Below, one piece after another: positions 25,527-35,012 of a stretch of 64,000 nt of DNA. This DNA comes from Anaerolineae bacterium (lineage in GTDB: Bacteria > Chloroflexota > Anaerolineae > Anaerolineales > Anaerolineaceae). The stretch's first letter is position 1; each line of letters opens with the position of its first letter. The notes beneath the pieces are model-generated. The model was not told where the DNA came from. It saw only the letters and a program-made list of their open reading frames with translations, and searched no databases. A program made the position numbers and the translations under genes. The stretch lies in assembly GCA_013178295.1 (NCBI GenBank), contig JABLWW010000004.1, forward strand, positions 1 to 64,000, in the 5' to 3' direction.

Positions 25527-26414
25527 GTGAATGGATCGCTGGAAAAATACACACCTAAGCTCATGGTGCTGCCCACCTTTTTGATTCTGCTGATCATTTC
25601 ACTGGTCCCGCTAATCTACGTGCTGGGCATTAGCTTCACCGCTTCCACCATTGCCAAGCCATTTAACGATTTTGTGTGGTTCGAAAATTACAAAAAAGCC
25701 TTTACCGATGAGATTTTTGGTCACTCACTGGTCAACACGTTGCTGTTCGCGTTCATTGTCACCACTATTCAAACCTTTCTGGGCTTTGTGCTGGCTTTCA
25801 CCATGCAACGTGAACGAACGCTGAGCGGTGTTTTACGCACTCTGGCATTGCTACCTCTGTTCACCCCTCCCGTAGCCATTGCCATGATCTGGCGACTGAT
25901 CTATGACCCCAACCAGGGATTGCTAAATTATTATTTGCTCAACTGGGGATTGAGCAGCACCCCTATCGCCTTTCTTGGGGAGAGAACCCTGGCTTTTCCA
26001 GCCATTATGCTTGCAGATATCTGGCAATGGACACCTTTCTGCTTTCTGCTTTGTTTGGCAGCGTTGCAATCTCTGCCGCGCGACCCCTATGAAGCGGCAA
26101 TGGTTGATGGTGCTTCCGCGTGGTATGTCTTCAGACGATTGACATTGCCCATGGTTGCCCCACAAATTATCGTGATCTTTCTCTTCCGTTTTCTAATCGC
26201 CCTAAAAGTCTTTGACTTGATTTATATGCTCACCTTTGGCGGGCCAGGAAACGCCACTCAGGTAGCCTCTTTCTACATATACCGTGTCAGCTTTAAGCAA
26301 TTTCAGACCGGTTATGGCGGCGCTTTGAGCATTCTGGTGTTGATACTGATCAGTATCCTGGCAACTCTGCTAACCAAAGGGCGGGAATTTCTGCTCAGCA
26401 AGGTGGAAAGATGA
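25527..26414 (+). CDS. ABC sugar permease, MalF/UgpA type
   Basis: A 295-residue inner-membrane permease with six hydrophobic segments. The EAA coupling loop reads EAAMVDGASAWYVFRRLTLP (about 191-210) and engages the ATPase. GTG start with AAGGAG upstream. Its stop overlaps the start of the next permease (ATGA), a sign of translational coupling. It lacks the extended N-terminal domain of true MalF. Confidence 0.95.
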   Translation: MNGSLEKYTPKLMVLPTFLILLIISLVPLIYVLGISFTASTIAKPFNDFVWFENYKKAFTDEIFGHSLVNTLLFAFIVTTIQTFLGFVLAFTMQRERTLSGVLRTLALLPLFTPPVAIAMIWRLIYDPNQGLLNYYLLNWGLSSTPIAFLGERTLAFPAIMLADIWQWTPFCFLLCLAALQSLPRDPYEAAMVDGASAWYVFRRLTLPMVAPQIIVIFLFRFLIALKVFDLIYMLTFGGPGNATQVASFYIYRVSFKQFQTGYGGALSILVLILISILATLLTKGREFLLSKVER

Positions 26415-27313
26415 ACAAAAACGGCACTTTTGACAACCATGGCGAAACCGAGGAGATCATCACCCGCAAGGACTTCGGTTATTATCTTTCTCACATCCTT
26501 CTCGGAAGGGGTGGGCGTATTGTCCTGCTGTTAATTTTCACATTATCGATCCTGATCCCCATCATTTATATCGCCTCGACCTCCCTCAAAGAGCCAATTG
26601 AGATTCGTACCTCGGGTGCGCTATTTCCGACGGGGCCGATCACATCTATCAACTGGATCAAGGCATTTCGTAACGTACCGCTGGTGCGCTATCTGTTTAA
26701 TTCGACGGTGGTGGCTTTCTTCAGCACCCTGCTTGTGCTGACAATCGCCATCCCAACCACGTACTCCATTATCCGCTTCAAAACTGGCGGATGGTTTCTG
26801 CCAGCCTGGATTTTGGGCACGTATGTGATGCCGCCTATTGTCGTCAGCATCCCCATCTTTGCCATGGTAAAGATGGTCGGGTTGCAAAACACCCTTTTGG
26901 GGCTACTGCTTGTGCATACCATGGCAAATATGCCTATTGCCGTGTGGCTACTGGATAGCTATATCCGTGCCATTCCGAAAGAACTGGAGCAAGCTGCCTG
27001 GATTGACGGATACAGCCGCTGGGAAACCCTTCTGCGGGTTGTTTTTCCACTCATTCGCCCCGGCGTTCTGGCAACGGGCGTCATCTGCCTGATACTTTCC
27101 TGGAATGAATTCCTGTTTGCTTTGATTCTGACCTACGGTGTACAGTCGAACACTTTCCCCATCGGCATCTCGCGCTACGTAGGCGAGCACGGTCTGCAGT
27201 TTGGGGAAATGTCCGCAGCAGCGCTGGCAGGGATTGTTCCCATCTATCTACTTGTCTTTCTCTTCTCGCGCAACCTGGTAGAAGGTCTCACGCGCGGAGG
27301 TGTTAAGGGCTAA
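26411..27313 (+). CDS. ABC sugar permease, MalG/UgpE type
   Basis: A 300-residue permease with six membrane segments. The EAA loop reads ELEQAAWIDGYSRWETLLRV. It pairs with the preceding permease to form the channel. The gene overlaps its neighbour by four bases. The first 30 residues are hydrophilic and somewhat longer than usual. Confidence 0.95.
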   Translation: MNKNGTFDNHGETEEIITRKDFGYYLSHILLGRGGRIVLLLIFTLSILIPIIYIASTSLKEPIEIRTSGALFPTGPITSINWIKAFRNVPLVRYLFNSTVVAFFSTLLVLTIAIPTTYSIIRFKTGGWFLPAWILGTYVMPPIVVSIPIFAMVKMVGLQNTLLGLLLVHTMANMPIAVWLLDSYIRAIPKELEQAAWIDGYSRWETLLRVVFPLIRPGVLATGVICLILSWNEFLFALILTYGVQSNTFPIGISRYVGEHGLQFGEMSAAALAGIVPIYLLVFLFSRNLVEGLTRGGVKG

Positions 27314-27339
27314 TTTCTTGACGGTATGAGGTGTACACC

Positions 27340-28047
27340 ATGAATAAATATTTCCTTGAAATCCAAAAACTCATCCAGAGTGGCGAATTTAAAGCAGGCG
27401 AAGCATTGCCGTCTACCGAAGATCTGGCAAAGCGCTTTTCTGCCAGTCCAGCCGAAATTGAAGAGGCAATATCCGAACTGATTTACGAAGGCGAGCTGGA
27501 ACGTCAACGGCCCCAGCCCCTCCCCACAGTACAGGTGCCAACGCGCAAATTGTGGGGAACGCTAGGAGGCAGTCACAGTATTACAAAAGAAGCCAAAAAG
27601 CGCGGCGAAGAACCAGGCGTTGAAATCATCAACTGGAAATTGGTAGATGCCTGGCCCTCCATCCAAAAACGTTTGGCATTAGACCCTGGCGACCAGGTAC
27701 AGATCATGGAGCGCCTGCGCAGTGTCAATGGGATGCCTGTAGCGATTGAGATTTCCTACTTCCCCGCCAAATTCTACCCCGGCATCACTCCTGATCTGTT
27801 TACAGAAGAGGGCAGTGGTCAGTCATCGTTTGCGGTAATGGAGCAAAAATTCGGTTTGAAATCGGACAAAGCTTTTGACGAGGTTACTGTGGTTTGCCTG
27901 GAGAAACGCGAAGCTGACTACCTGAAAGTTGCCCAAGGCACGCCTGTGCTGCAACGTTTTCGCGTTACCCTGTCAGATAAAGGCATCCCCATCAAAGCCT
28001 CGCGCGCCGTATGGCTCTTCCGTGCAGCGTACCAGATGGCCGTGTAA
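27340..28047 (+). CDS. GntR-family regulator with UTRA domain (first)
   Basis: A 235-residue transcription factor. The N-terminal winged helix (IQSGEFKAGEALPSTEDLAKRF) is of GntR type, and the C-terminal UTRA ligand domain carries QIMERLRSVNGMPVAIEISYFP. The ATG at 27340 has GAGGTG six bases upstream and is preferred over a GTG at 27331. It sits between permease and ATPase genes, so it probably regulates this cluster in response to its substrate. The recognition helix is less canonical than in the second GntR protein. Confidence 0.88.
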   Translation: MNKYFLEIQKLIQSGEFKAGEALPSTEDLAKRFSASPAEIEEAISELIYEGELERQRPQPLPTVQVPTRKLWGTLGGSHSITKEAKKRGEEPGVEIINWKLVDAWPSIQKRLALDPGDQVQIMERLRSVNGMPVAIEISYFPAKFYPGITPDLFTEEGSGQSSFAVMEQKFGLKSDKAFDEVTVVCLEKREADYLKVAQGTPVLQRFRVTLSDKGIPIKASRAVWLFRAAYQMAV

Positions 28048-28069
28048 CCCAGAACCCAGGAGAAAAACG

Positions 28070-29176
28070 GTGGCAAGTGTAGAACTTCGTAACGTATGGA
28101 AAATTTACGGCGGCAAAGTGCAGGCAGTCGTTGATGCCTGCTGGAAATGCAACGATGGCGAATTTTTTTCGATTCTCGGCCCCTCAGGGTGTGGAAAGTC
28201 TTCTACCCTGCGTATGATTGCCGGGCTGGAAGAAATCACGCGCGGTGAAATTCTCTTTGACGATGTTGTAGTGAACAAAATGCCCCCCAGCCAGCGCAAC
28301 ATTGCCATGGTCTTTGAAAACTGGGCACTCTACCCCAACTTGACGGTTTATGAAAACATTGCTTTCCCGCTGCGGGTGCGCAATCTGCCCGAAAAGGAAA
28401 TTGACCGCAGGGTCAAAAACGCCGCCGAATTTCTTGGACTTGAAAATGTGCTCCAGATGGGTGTGCGGCGGCTGAGTGGCGGCGAAATGCAGCGCGTGTC
28501 CATTGGGCGCGCCATCGTCCGCGAACCACAGGTGTTGATTATGGACGAACCCATCTCGCACCTGGATGCTGGCTTGCGGGCGCGTATGCGGGATGAGCTC
28601 AAAAAACAGGTGGAGCGGTTAGGTGTCACTACCCTGTATATTACCCACGACCAGGTTGAGTCTATGGCAATGGCTGACCGCATTGCCATTATGAACCTGG
28701 GACGGATACAGCAGGTGGGAACACCCCTTGATATTTACTATAACCCCGCCAACGAGTTTGTTGCCGGATTTATCGGCGAGCCGCCCATGAACTTTGCAGC
28801 CGCTGAACTTCTTCAAGAAGGCGATGATTTTGTTATTGCCTCGCCATCCTTCCGTTTTAAGCTGGATGACATCTGTAAATCGAACTTTCTTCAGTACCGC
28901 GGCAACTCAAAGCTGAAATTGGGCGTACGGCCAGAGGACGTTTGCGTCAGCCTCACCCCATTGCCAAATTGTTTTGAATTACCTGTTGATTTTGTCGAGC
29001 CTCAGGGCGACCGTACCATCATCTCTCTCCAGATGGATAAAGACCAGACCTTTCTGGCACAGGTGCTTGGCAACCTGCGCCCGCCAGTCGGTCAGATGGT
29101 ATATGTCCGTTTCGATCAACGGCACACGCACTTTTTCGACGTCGACAGCGGCGAAAATATCTTCTACAACCGCTAA
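28070..29176 (+). CDS. Sugar ABC transporter ATPase (first)
   Basis: A 368-residue ATPase of the MalK/UgpC group. Walker A is GPSGCGKSS, signature LSGGE (135-139), Walker B LIMDEP, switch His H193 in ITHDQVE, and a C-terminal regulatory TOBE-like region. The Q-loop, normally VFQ, reads VFENWALYPN, so Gln is Glu83. GTG at 28070 with AGGAG upstream makes a protein starting MASVEL, like the next ATPase; the open frame further upstream overlaps the regulator gene and is not used. It probably dimerises with the second ATPase. Confidence 0.93.
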   Translation: MASVELRNVWKIYGGKVQAVVDACWKCNDGEFFSILGPSGCGKSSTLRMIAGLEEITRGEILFDDVVVNKMPPSQRNIAMVFENWALYPNLTVYENIAFPLRVRNLPEKEIDRRVKNAAEFLGLENVLQMGVRRLSGGEMQRVSIGRAIVREPQVLIMDEPISHLDAGLRARMRDELKKQVERLGVTTLYITHDQVESMAMADRIAIMNLGRIQQVGTPLDIYYNPANEFVAGFIGEPPMNFAAAELLQEGDDFVIASPSFRFKLDDICKSNFLQYRGNSKLKLGVRPEDVCVSLTPLPNCFELPVDFVEPQGDRTIISLQMDKDQTFLAQVLGNLRPPVGQMVYVRFDQRHTHFFDVDSGENIFYNR

Positions 29177-29196
29177 AGGGACGCAGGAGACAAAAT

Positions 29197-30300
29197 ATGG
29201 CAAGTGTAGAACTCAAAAACATTACCAAACGTTTCGGTTCGGTTGCTGCGCTCAAGGATGTGAGTTACACCATCAAAGACGGGGAGTTCTTTGTGTTGCT
29301 TGGTGCTTCAGGGGCAGGGAAATCAACCACCATCAATGTCATCTCGGGTTTGGAGAAACCAGACGAGGGAGGCGTCTTTTTGGATGGCAATAACATTACC
29401 AACTCATTTCCGCAAAGCCGCGATGTGGCTACAGCCTTTGAGAGCTATGCTCTCTACCCCCACTTTACCGTATTCGAGAATTTGATGTTTCCACTCGAAT
29501 CCCCTGAGCGCAAACGTACGATGAGCCGCGCCGAGCGTGAGCAACGCGTTAGAGAAGTGGCTGAAATGCTCGCCATCGGTGAATTGTTGCAGCGCTACCC
29601 GCGCGAGCTTTCAGGCGGGCAAAGACAGCGCGTCGCTTTGGGGCGCACGCTCGTACGCCGCCCAAAAGCCTATCTGCTGGACGAGCCAATTGCGCACCTG
29701 GACGCCAAACTGCGCCATCGCATGCGTTCAGAATTAAAAAAGATACAACAGGGGCTGGGGATCACCACATTATATGCCACCCCCGATCAATTGGAAGCGC
29801 TCTCAATGGGAGACACCGTTGCCGTGCTGCACAAAGGCGTGGTTGAGCAAATAGGCACCCCCGATGAGATTTATTACCAGCCAGCAAATTTATATGTAGC
29901 CAGTTTCGTTGGCGACCCGCCCATGAATGTGTTTCCCATAGATTACCACGGCGACTATGCCATCATCGAATGTGACACGCCATATCGTGTACCCATTTGC
30001 CCAGATGATCAGAAAATGCTTGCGGAGAAGATGGGCGGCTGCCAGCTAAAGATTGGGATCCGACCGGTAGATATACGCCTGGTACCGCCGGATGATCCGC
30101 GTGCCCACACGCGCGGCGAGGTCGTTCTTCTTGACACACTTGGGCAAACTTCCATTGTTACCGTGCGCCTCAAAGCAGAGGAAATCAAAGCCAAGGTTTC
30201 TTCAGATTTGATACCAAAGCTGCATAGTTCCATTGGGCTGGAAATGAACAACGAACGTTTTTACTTTTTTGACGCAGCAACCACACAGCGTATCGGCTAA
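29197..30300 (+). CDS. Sugar ABC transporter ATPase (second, altered switch motif)
   Basis: A 367-residue paralogue of the preceding ATPase, sharing its first residues and a 16-base identity at the start. Walker A GASGAGKST, signature LSGGQ and Walker B YLLDEP are intact. The Q-loop reads AFESYALYPH (Glu82 instead of Gln), and the switch motif, normally THDQ, reads TPDQ, with Pro196 in place of the catalytic His. One site of a heterodimer would therefore be degenerate. It has its own TOBE-like C-terminus. Confidence 0.92.
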   Translation: MASVELKNITKRFGSVAALKDVSYTIKDGEFFVLLGASGAGKSTTINVISGLEKPDEGGVFLDGNNITNSFPQSRDVATAFESYALYPHFTVFENLMFPLESPERKRTMSRAEREQRVREVAEMLAIGELLQRYPRELSGGQRQRVALGRTLVRRPKAYLLDEPIAHLDAKLRHRMRSELKKIQQGLGITTLYATPDQLEALSMGDTVAVLHKGVVEQIGTPDEIYYQPANLYVASFVGDPPMNVFPIDYHGDYAIIECDTPYRVPICPDDQKMLAEKMGGCQLKIGIRPVDIRLVPPDDPRAHTRGEVVLLDTLGQTSIVTVRLKAEEIKAKVSSDLIPKLHSSIGLEMNNERFYFFDAATTQRIG

Positions 30301-30336
30301 AACCCTTTTATTTTCAGGAGAAAGGAGAAAATTACC

Positions 30337-31329
30337 ATGCAAAAGAGAACGTTAGGCAATAGTGGTGTTGAGCTGACCGTGCTTGGTCTGGGTACCTGGG
30401 CGATTGGCGGTGGTGATAACCCGTATGGTTGGGGAAAGCAAGACGATAAGGAATCCATTGACACCATCCGCCACGCGCTGGATAAAGGCATCAACTGGCT
30501 CGATACGGCAGCAGGTTACGGACATGGTCATTCAGAAGAAATCGTTGGCGAGGCAGTTGCAGGACGAAGATACGAGGTGTTTATTGCCACCAAATGTGGC
30601 ATCCTGTGGAAAGACGACGGTTCGGACATCTATCCCTGTCTCAAAGCAGAAAGCATTAAACAAGAGGTAGAACTGAGTCTGAAACGGCTCAAAACTGATT
30701 ACATTGACCTCTATCAAATTCACTGGCCCACCGGCAATGACGACGACATCTACGAAGGCTGGGGGGCCATTGCAGACCTCATCAAGGCAGGCAAGGTGCG
30801 CTTCGGTGGTGTTTCTAACTTCAACGTCAAACAGCTTGAGATTGCCCAAAAAATTCACCCGGTAACCTCGCTTCAACCGCCTTACAGCATGTTGGTCAGG
30901 GGAATTGAAGATGAAATCATGGATTACTGTGGAAAAAATAAAATCGGCATCATTGCCTACAGTCCAATGCAGGCTGGTCTGTTGACAGGCAAAATGACCC
31001 GCGAGCGGGTAATGGCTTTCCCGGATGACGACTGGCGCAAAACCAAAAGCCCCCACTTTCAGGAACCTGCTCTCAGCATCAATTTGGATCTGATTGAAAA
31101 ACTCAAACCGATTGCCGCCAAACACAACCGACCATTATCGCATTTGGCGCTCGCTTGGGTGCTGCGCAGACCAGAAGTTACCGGTGCAATTGTCGGTTCA
31201 CGCCGACCATCTCAGGTGGACGAAACCATTGGAGCGGGCGATTTTGTTCTGCCAAAAGAGGATATTGAGGCAATTGACAAACTGTTGAAAGAGAGAGACG
31301 AAGCGCTGAAGAAAGCAGGAGTTGGATAA
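30337..31329 (+). CDS. Aldo/keto reductase
   Basis: A 330-residue NAD(P)H-dependent oxidoreductase of the AKR superfamily (TIM barrel). The tetrad is visible: D56 and Y61 in DTAAGYGHG, K86 in ATKCG and H129 in YQIHW. The C-terminal cofactor motif GAIVGSRRPSQ is present. It probably oxidises or reduces the sugar or its keto derivative. AAGGAG precedes the ATG, and its stop overlaps the next start (TAATG). Confidence 0.93.
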   Translation: MQKRTLGNSGVELTVLGLGTWAIGGGDNPYGWGKQDDKESIDTIRHALDKGINWLDTAAGYGHGHSEEIVGEAVAGRRYEVFIATKCGILWKDDGSDIYPCLKAESIKQEVELSLKRLKTDYIDLYQIHWPTGNDDDIYEGWGAIADLIKAGKVRFGGVSNFNVKQLEIAQKIHPVTSLQPPYSMLVRGIEDEIMDYCGKNKIGIIAYSPMQAGLLTGKMTRERVMAFPDDDWRKTKSPHFQEPALSINLDLIEKLKPIAAKHNRPLSHLALAWVLRRPEVTGAIVGSRRPSQVDETIGAGDFVLPKEDIEAIDKLLKERDEALKKAGVG

Positions 31330-32384
31330 TGAAGGTTGCTGTTATTGGGGATTTGTTTGTAGTTAACGAAGTATTGCAGGTTGCTTTTGAGGAGGCTTTC
31401 AAAGGCTCGGGGTTACAGTTTGAGTACGTCTATGAAACCTTTGATTGGCCTGTTGTGCCGGTGCAGAAGAATGACGAGATCAGCGAGTTTGTTGGCGACC
31501 CCGATAGAATTTGCAAGATCGTTCCCGACGTCGAGATCATCCTCACACATTCAGCACCGATACCCAGAAAAGTTATTGACGTCGCAAAAGCACTCAAGGT
31601 TGTAGGCGCGGCACGCGGTGGGCCAGTAAATATTAACTGGCAGGCTTGCACCGAACGCGGCATCCCGGTGCTGTATGCTCCCGGGCGAAACTCCGGCGCG
31701 GTAGCAGAATTCACTGTAGGCATGATGCTGGCACAGTCGCGCAACATCACTCGCTGTCATTTTTCTATGGTAACCGAGAAGCGCTGGCGCGGCGACCTGT
31801 ATACACATGATGTTGTGGGCAATGAACTGGGCAGTTCGGTTGTAGGGCTGATTGGCGGCGGTGCCATTGCCAGCAAAGTGGCGCGTATCGTGCAAGGGTT
31901 TGGCGCCAAAGTGCTGATCTATGATCCTTATGTGCCCGAACAAAAAATCCGCGAGATGGGCTGCCAACCGGTTGACCTAGACACCCTGCTCAAAGAGTCG
32001 GACTTTGTATCGCTACACCCGCGCCTGACCAAAGAAACTGCCGGGATGATTGGCAAGCGCGAAATCAGCCTGATGAAAAGTACCGCTTATCTAATCAATA
32101 CCGCACGCGGTGAACTGGTGCAGCACGATGCTCTTTACGAAGCGCTCCGAGAGAAAAGGATTGCTGGAGCAGCACTGGATATCTGCGAATCGGAGCCGCC
32201 GCCTGACGACAGCCCTGTTTACACATTGGAGAACGTAACCGTTACATCCCACCTGGCAGGCGCATCCATACAGGCAGCTGAAATCGGTGCACGTGTGCTG
32301 GCTCAGGGGATATTCGATTACATTGTCAAAAAGGAAACGCCGAAGTACTGTGTCAACCCCGACTTTGTAAAGAATCTCAAGTAA
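31329..32384 (+). CDS. D-2-hydroxyacid dehydrogenase family protein
   Basis: A 351-residue NAD-dependent enzyme of the phosphoglycerate-dehydrogenase-like family. The Rossmann motif GLIGGGAIASKVA is followed by the acidic YDPYVPE. NTARGELVQHDAL supplies the catalytic Arg region, the Glu is in LDICESEPPP, and the His is in TSHLAGAS. The gene overlaps the aldo/keto reductase stop by one base. It probably acts on a hydroxy or keto acid from the sugar pathway; a role in serine synthesis is less likely in this context. Confidence 0.9.
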   Translation: MKVAVIGDLFVVNEVLQVAFEEAFKGSGLQFEYVYETFDWPVVPVQKNDEISEFVGDPDRICKIVPDVEIILTHSAPIPRKVIDVAKALKVVGAARGGPVNINWQACTERGIPVLYAPGRNSGAVAEFTVGMMLAQSRNITRCHFSMVTEKRWRGDLYTHDVVGNELGSSVVGLIGGGAIASKVARIVQGFGAKVLIYDPYVPEQKIREMGCQPVDLDTLLKESDFVSLHPRLTKETAGMIGKREISLMKSTAYLINTARGELVQHDALYEALREKRIAGAALDICESEPPPDDSPVYTLENVTVTSHLAGASIQAAEIGARVLAQGIFDYIVKKETPKYCVNPDFVKNLK

Positions 32385-32399
32385 AGGCTTAAACACTGT

Positions 32400-33158
32400 A
32401 TGATCACCTCAAAACGCATCTCTGAGCTCGACCGCGACACCCCTATTCCGCTCTACTTTCAGGTATCGAGCATTCTGCGCAGAGAAATTGAATCGGGGAA
32501 ATATCAACCCGGTGACTACATCCCCACTGAGGCAGAATTGCAAAAGCGTTTTGGTGTCAGCAGACACACAATACGTCAAGCCATCTCTGACCTGGTATAT
32601 AAAGGGCTTCTCGAGAGACGGCGTTCAAAAGGCACCCTGGTGTGCGCCTCACAATTGGAAGTAAAGCTATCTGATCTCGCCAGCTTCACCCAGGAGATGA
32701 TGAACAGTGGGCTGGAATTGATGACCAAAATCATCGATTTCCACTATATGGCCGTCCCCGACGATGTGGCACCCCTGTTAAAAGTAACCATAGGCGAGCA
32801 AGTGGTTTTTATGGAACGCCTGCGTTTTGTTGATCAAAAGCCGGTTGCTATCGAAAAATGGTACACGCCCCTCCGTTTTGTTCCTGGCATCAAGAAGTCT
32901 CTCTTTGGCGAGCAGGGTGTTGAGCAATCCACCTACTATATGATGATGAAACACTATGGCATCGTGGTAACTCATGCAGTTGACACCATCAGCCCTGTGC
33001 CAATTGAAGCCCGCGAAGCACGCCTGCTCAACGTCCCAACAGGACAGCCAGGACTTTTGCGCACCCGTATTTCCTTTACAGCAGACGACCAGCCAATAAG
33101 TTACGGTATTGGCGTCTATCTCATCCGCTTGCGTTTCTTTCAAGACGCAGGCCGTTAA
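32400..33158 (+). CDS. GntR-family regulator with UTRA domain (second)
   Basis: A 252-residue HutC-subfamily GntR regulator. The winged helix is canonical: PLYFQVSSILRREIESGKY, PTEAELQKRFGVSRHTIRQA and LLERRRSKGT. The UTRA domain follows (VVFMERLRFVDQKPVAIEKW). It lies 15 bases after the dehydrogenase gene and 34 before deoC. Having two related regulators in one cluster suggests two inducers or a repressor/activator pair. Confidence 0.95.
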   Translation: MITSKRISELDRDTPIPLYFQVSSILRREIESGKYQPGDYIPTEAELQKRFGVSRHTIRQAISDLVYKGLLERRRSKGTLVCASQLEVKLSDLASFTQEMMNSGLELMTKIIDFHYMAVPDDVAPLLKVTIGEQVVFMERLRFVDQKPVAIEKWYTPLRFVPGIKKSLFGEQGVEQSTYYMMMKHYGIVVTHAVDTISPVPIEAREARLLNVPTGQPGLLRTRISFTADDQPISYGIGVYLIRLRFFQDAGR

Positions 33159-33192
33159 CCACAAAAATACCCTTGTAAGGAGCATATCAATT

Positions 33193-33903
33193 ATGGGTAC
33201 TCCGCTAACTGTCGCAGATATTGCAAAAATGGTGGACCATTCGCTGCTTCGTCCAACCCTCACTGATGCAGAATTTGACGAAGGCATAGAATTGGTCAAA
33301 AAATATCGCTGTGCCACCGTTATGGTAGCCCCCTATGATGTCACGAAAGCCGTACAGGCTTTAAAGGGTAGCGGCATCATGGTGAGCACTGTCGTGGACT
33401 TCCCTCATGGTTCCAATCTGACAGAATCCAAAGTCTTTGAAGCCGAAAAGGCAATGGATAATGGCGCAGCCCACCTGGATATGGTGCTGGCAATCAGCCG
33501 CTTGGTGTCGGGGCACTATGATTATGTAGAAGAGGATATCCGCGCTGTGGTTGAAGCAGCCCATGCGCGGGGGGTCCCCGTCAAAGTCATCTTTGAGACA
33601 TGCTATCTCACGCCCGATATGATTGTCGCTGCCTGTAAAGCCAGCGAGCGCGCCGGGGCAGATTTTGTCAAGACTTCCACCGGCTATGGCCCCTCCGGCG
33701 CAAAACTTGAGGATGTGATCCTGATGCGCGCCAGTTGCAGCCCGAAAGTGCAGGTAAAACCCTCCGGCGGCATCCGTACCCTGGATGATGTTCTGGCATA
33801 CCGCAAGGCAGGTGCAACGATGATCGGTACGCGCGCTACAGCCGCCATTCTGGAAGAAGCAGCCCGGCGCGAGGCAGAAGGCACCCTATGTGAACTGGAT
33901 TAG
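33193..33903 (+). CDS. deoC: Deoxyribose-phosphate aldolase-type enzyme
   Basis: A 236-residue class I aldolase of the DeoC family, which in the standard case splits 2-deoxyribose 5-phosphate into glyceraldehyde 3-phosphate and acetaldehyde. The expected residues are present: D96 in HLDMV, Schiff-base K160 in FVKTSTGYG and K189 in VKPSGGIRT. The ATG at 33193 follows AAGGAG by ten bases. In this cluster it may act on a related phosphorylated sugar made by the FGGY kinase. Confidence 0.93.
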   Translation: MGTPLTVADIAKMVDHSLLRPTLTDAEFDEGIELVKKYRCATVMVAPYDVTKAVQALKGSGIMVSTVVDFPHGSNLTESKVFEAEKAMDNGAAHLDMVLAISRLVSGHYDYVEEDIRAVVEAAHARGVPVKVIFETCYLTPDMIVAACKASERAGADFVKTSTGYGPSGAKLEDVILMRASCSPKVQVKPSGGIRTLDDVLAYRKAGATMIGTRATAAILEEAARREAEGTLCELD

Positions 33904-33942
33904 AAATAGTTTTAAGCGCAACTTTCGATTAAGGAGTTCTTT

Positions 33943-35001
33943 ATGACAAAAATGAATGCTGCCATGTTTTATGCGCCAAAAGACGTACGTTTTGAGCGCA
34001 TTGATGTACCTTCCCCAGGCCCTGGTGAATTACTGGTCAAAATCGGTGCTGCGGTAACCTGCGGCACCGATATCAAAACATACGAGCGCGGTCATCCGGC
34101 AATTATCAAAAAAGTTCCCTCGACATTTGGGCACGAGTTCAGTGGTCAGGTGGTAGGGGTAGGCAAAGGAGTTGAAAATTTTGCAGAGGGCGACCGGGTT
34201 ACCTGCTGCAACGCCGTTCCTTGTGGAGAATGTTTCTACTGTAAAATTGGTCACCGTAACCTGTGCGAAGACCTGTTGGTTCTGAATGGAGCATACGCTG
34301 AATATATCGTCATCCCCGCCCGCATGGTCAAGGTCAACACATATAAACTTGCCGACCACATGACCTACCAAGAGGCAGCCGTCTCAGAACCACTGGGAAC
34401 AGCCATCCACTGCATTAAACACGCTGGTATCCGCCAGGGAGATACGGTTGTGGTGTTGGGCTCTGGGCCATTGGGGCTGATGATCTGCCGCTTGGCGCAC
34501 CTGCAGGGTGCGCGGGTGATTCTGTCGGGTGAAATCACCGAAGAGCGCAAGCGTGTGGCCACCAACTTTGGTGTCAATGAGTTCATCAACATTCTGGAAG
34601 TAAAAGACGTCAAGGAACGTATCCAAATGGTGAAGGATTTGACCACAGCCGGAAAGGGTGCAGATGTCGCCATTGAGGCAGCCGGGTTTCCAGAAGCCTG
34701 GGAAGAGGCTATCCAAATGATCCGCAAAGCAGGAACTGTCGTTTTTCACGGCGGTTGCAAAGCGGGTACCTCGATCACCCTGGATACCCATGCAATGCAC
34801 TACTTTGAACACAAGCTGATCGGTGTCTTTCATCAGGATCCAGAAGACTATCGCCGTTCGGTGCAAATGCTAACCGCACGACTGGTGGATGGCAGACAGT
34901 TCGTCACCGAGACCATGCCGTTAAATCAACTCATCTCCGCCTTTGAGCGCGTGCGCCGTTTCGAAGGCATCAAGTTTGCCATTGACCCTTCTGTCATGTA
35001 A
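33943..35001 (+). CDS. Zinc-dependent alcohol dehydrogenase (MDR family)
   Basis: A 352-residue medium-chain dehydrogenase, sorbitol- or threonine-dehydrogenase-like. Catalytic zinc ligands are in TCGTD and GHEFSG. The structural zinc site has CGECFYCKIGHRNLC. The cofactor motif is VLGSGPLGLM. It is expected to oxidise a polyol or secondary alcohol with NAD(P). AAGGAG precedes the ATG. It lies between deoC and the URO-D-like gene on the same strand. Confidence 0.94.
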   Translation: MTKMNAAMFYAPKDVRFERIDVPSPGPGELLVKIGAAVTCGTDIKTYERGHPAIIKKVPSTFGHEFSGQVVGVGKGVENFAEGDRVTCCNAVPCGECFYCKIGHRNLCEDLLVLNGAYAEYIVIPARMVKVNTYKLADHMTYQEAAVSEPLGTAIHCIKHAGIRQGDTVVVLGSGPLGLMICRLAHLQGARVILSGEITEERKRVATNFGVNEFINILEVKDVKERIQMVKDLTTAGKGADVAIEAAGFPEAWEEAIQMIRKAGTVVFHGGCKAGTSITLDTHAMHYFEHKLIGVFHQDPEDYRRSVQMLTARLVDGRQFVTETMPLNQLISAFERVRRFEGIKFAIDPSVM

Positions 35002-35012
35002 CGGGAGCTACC

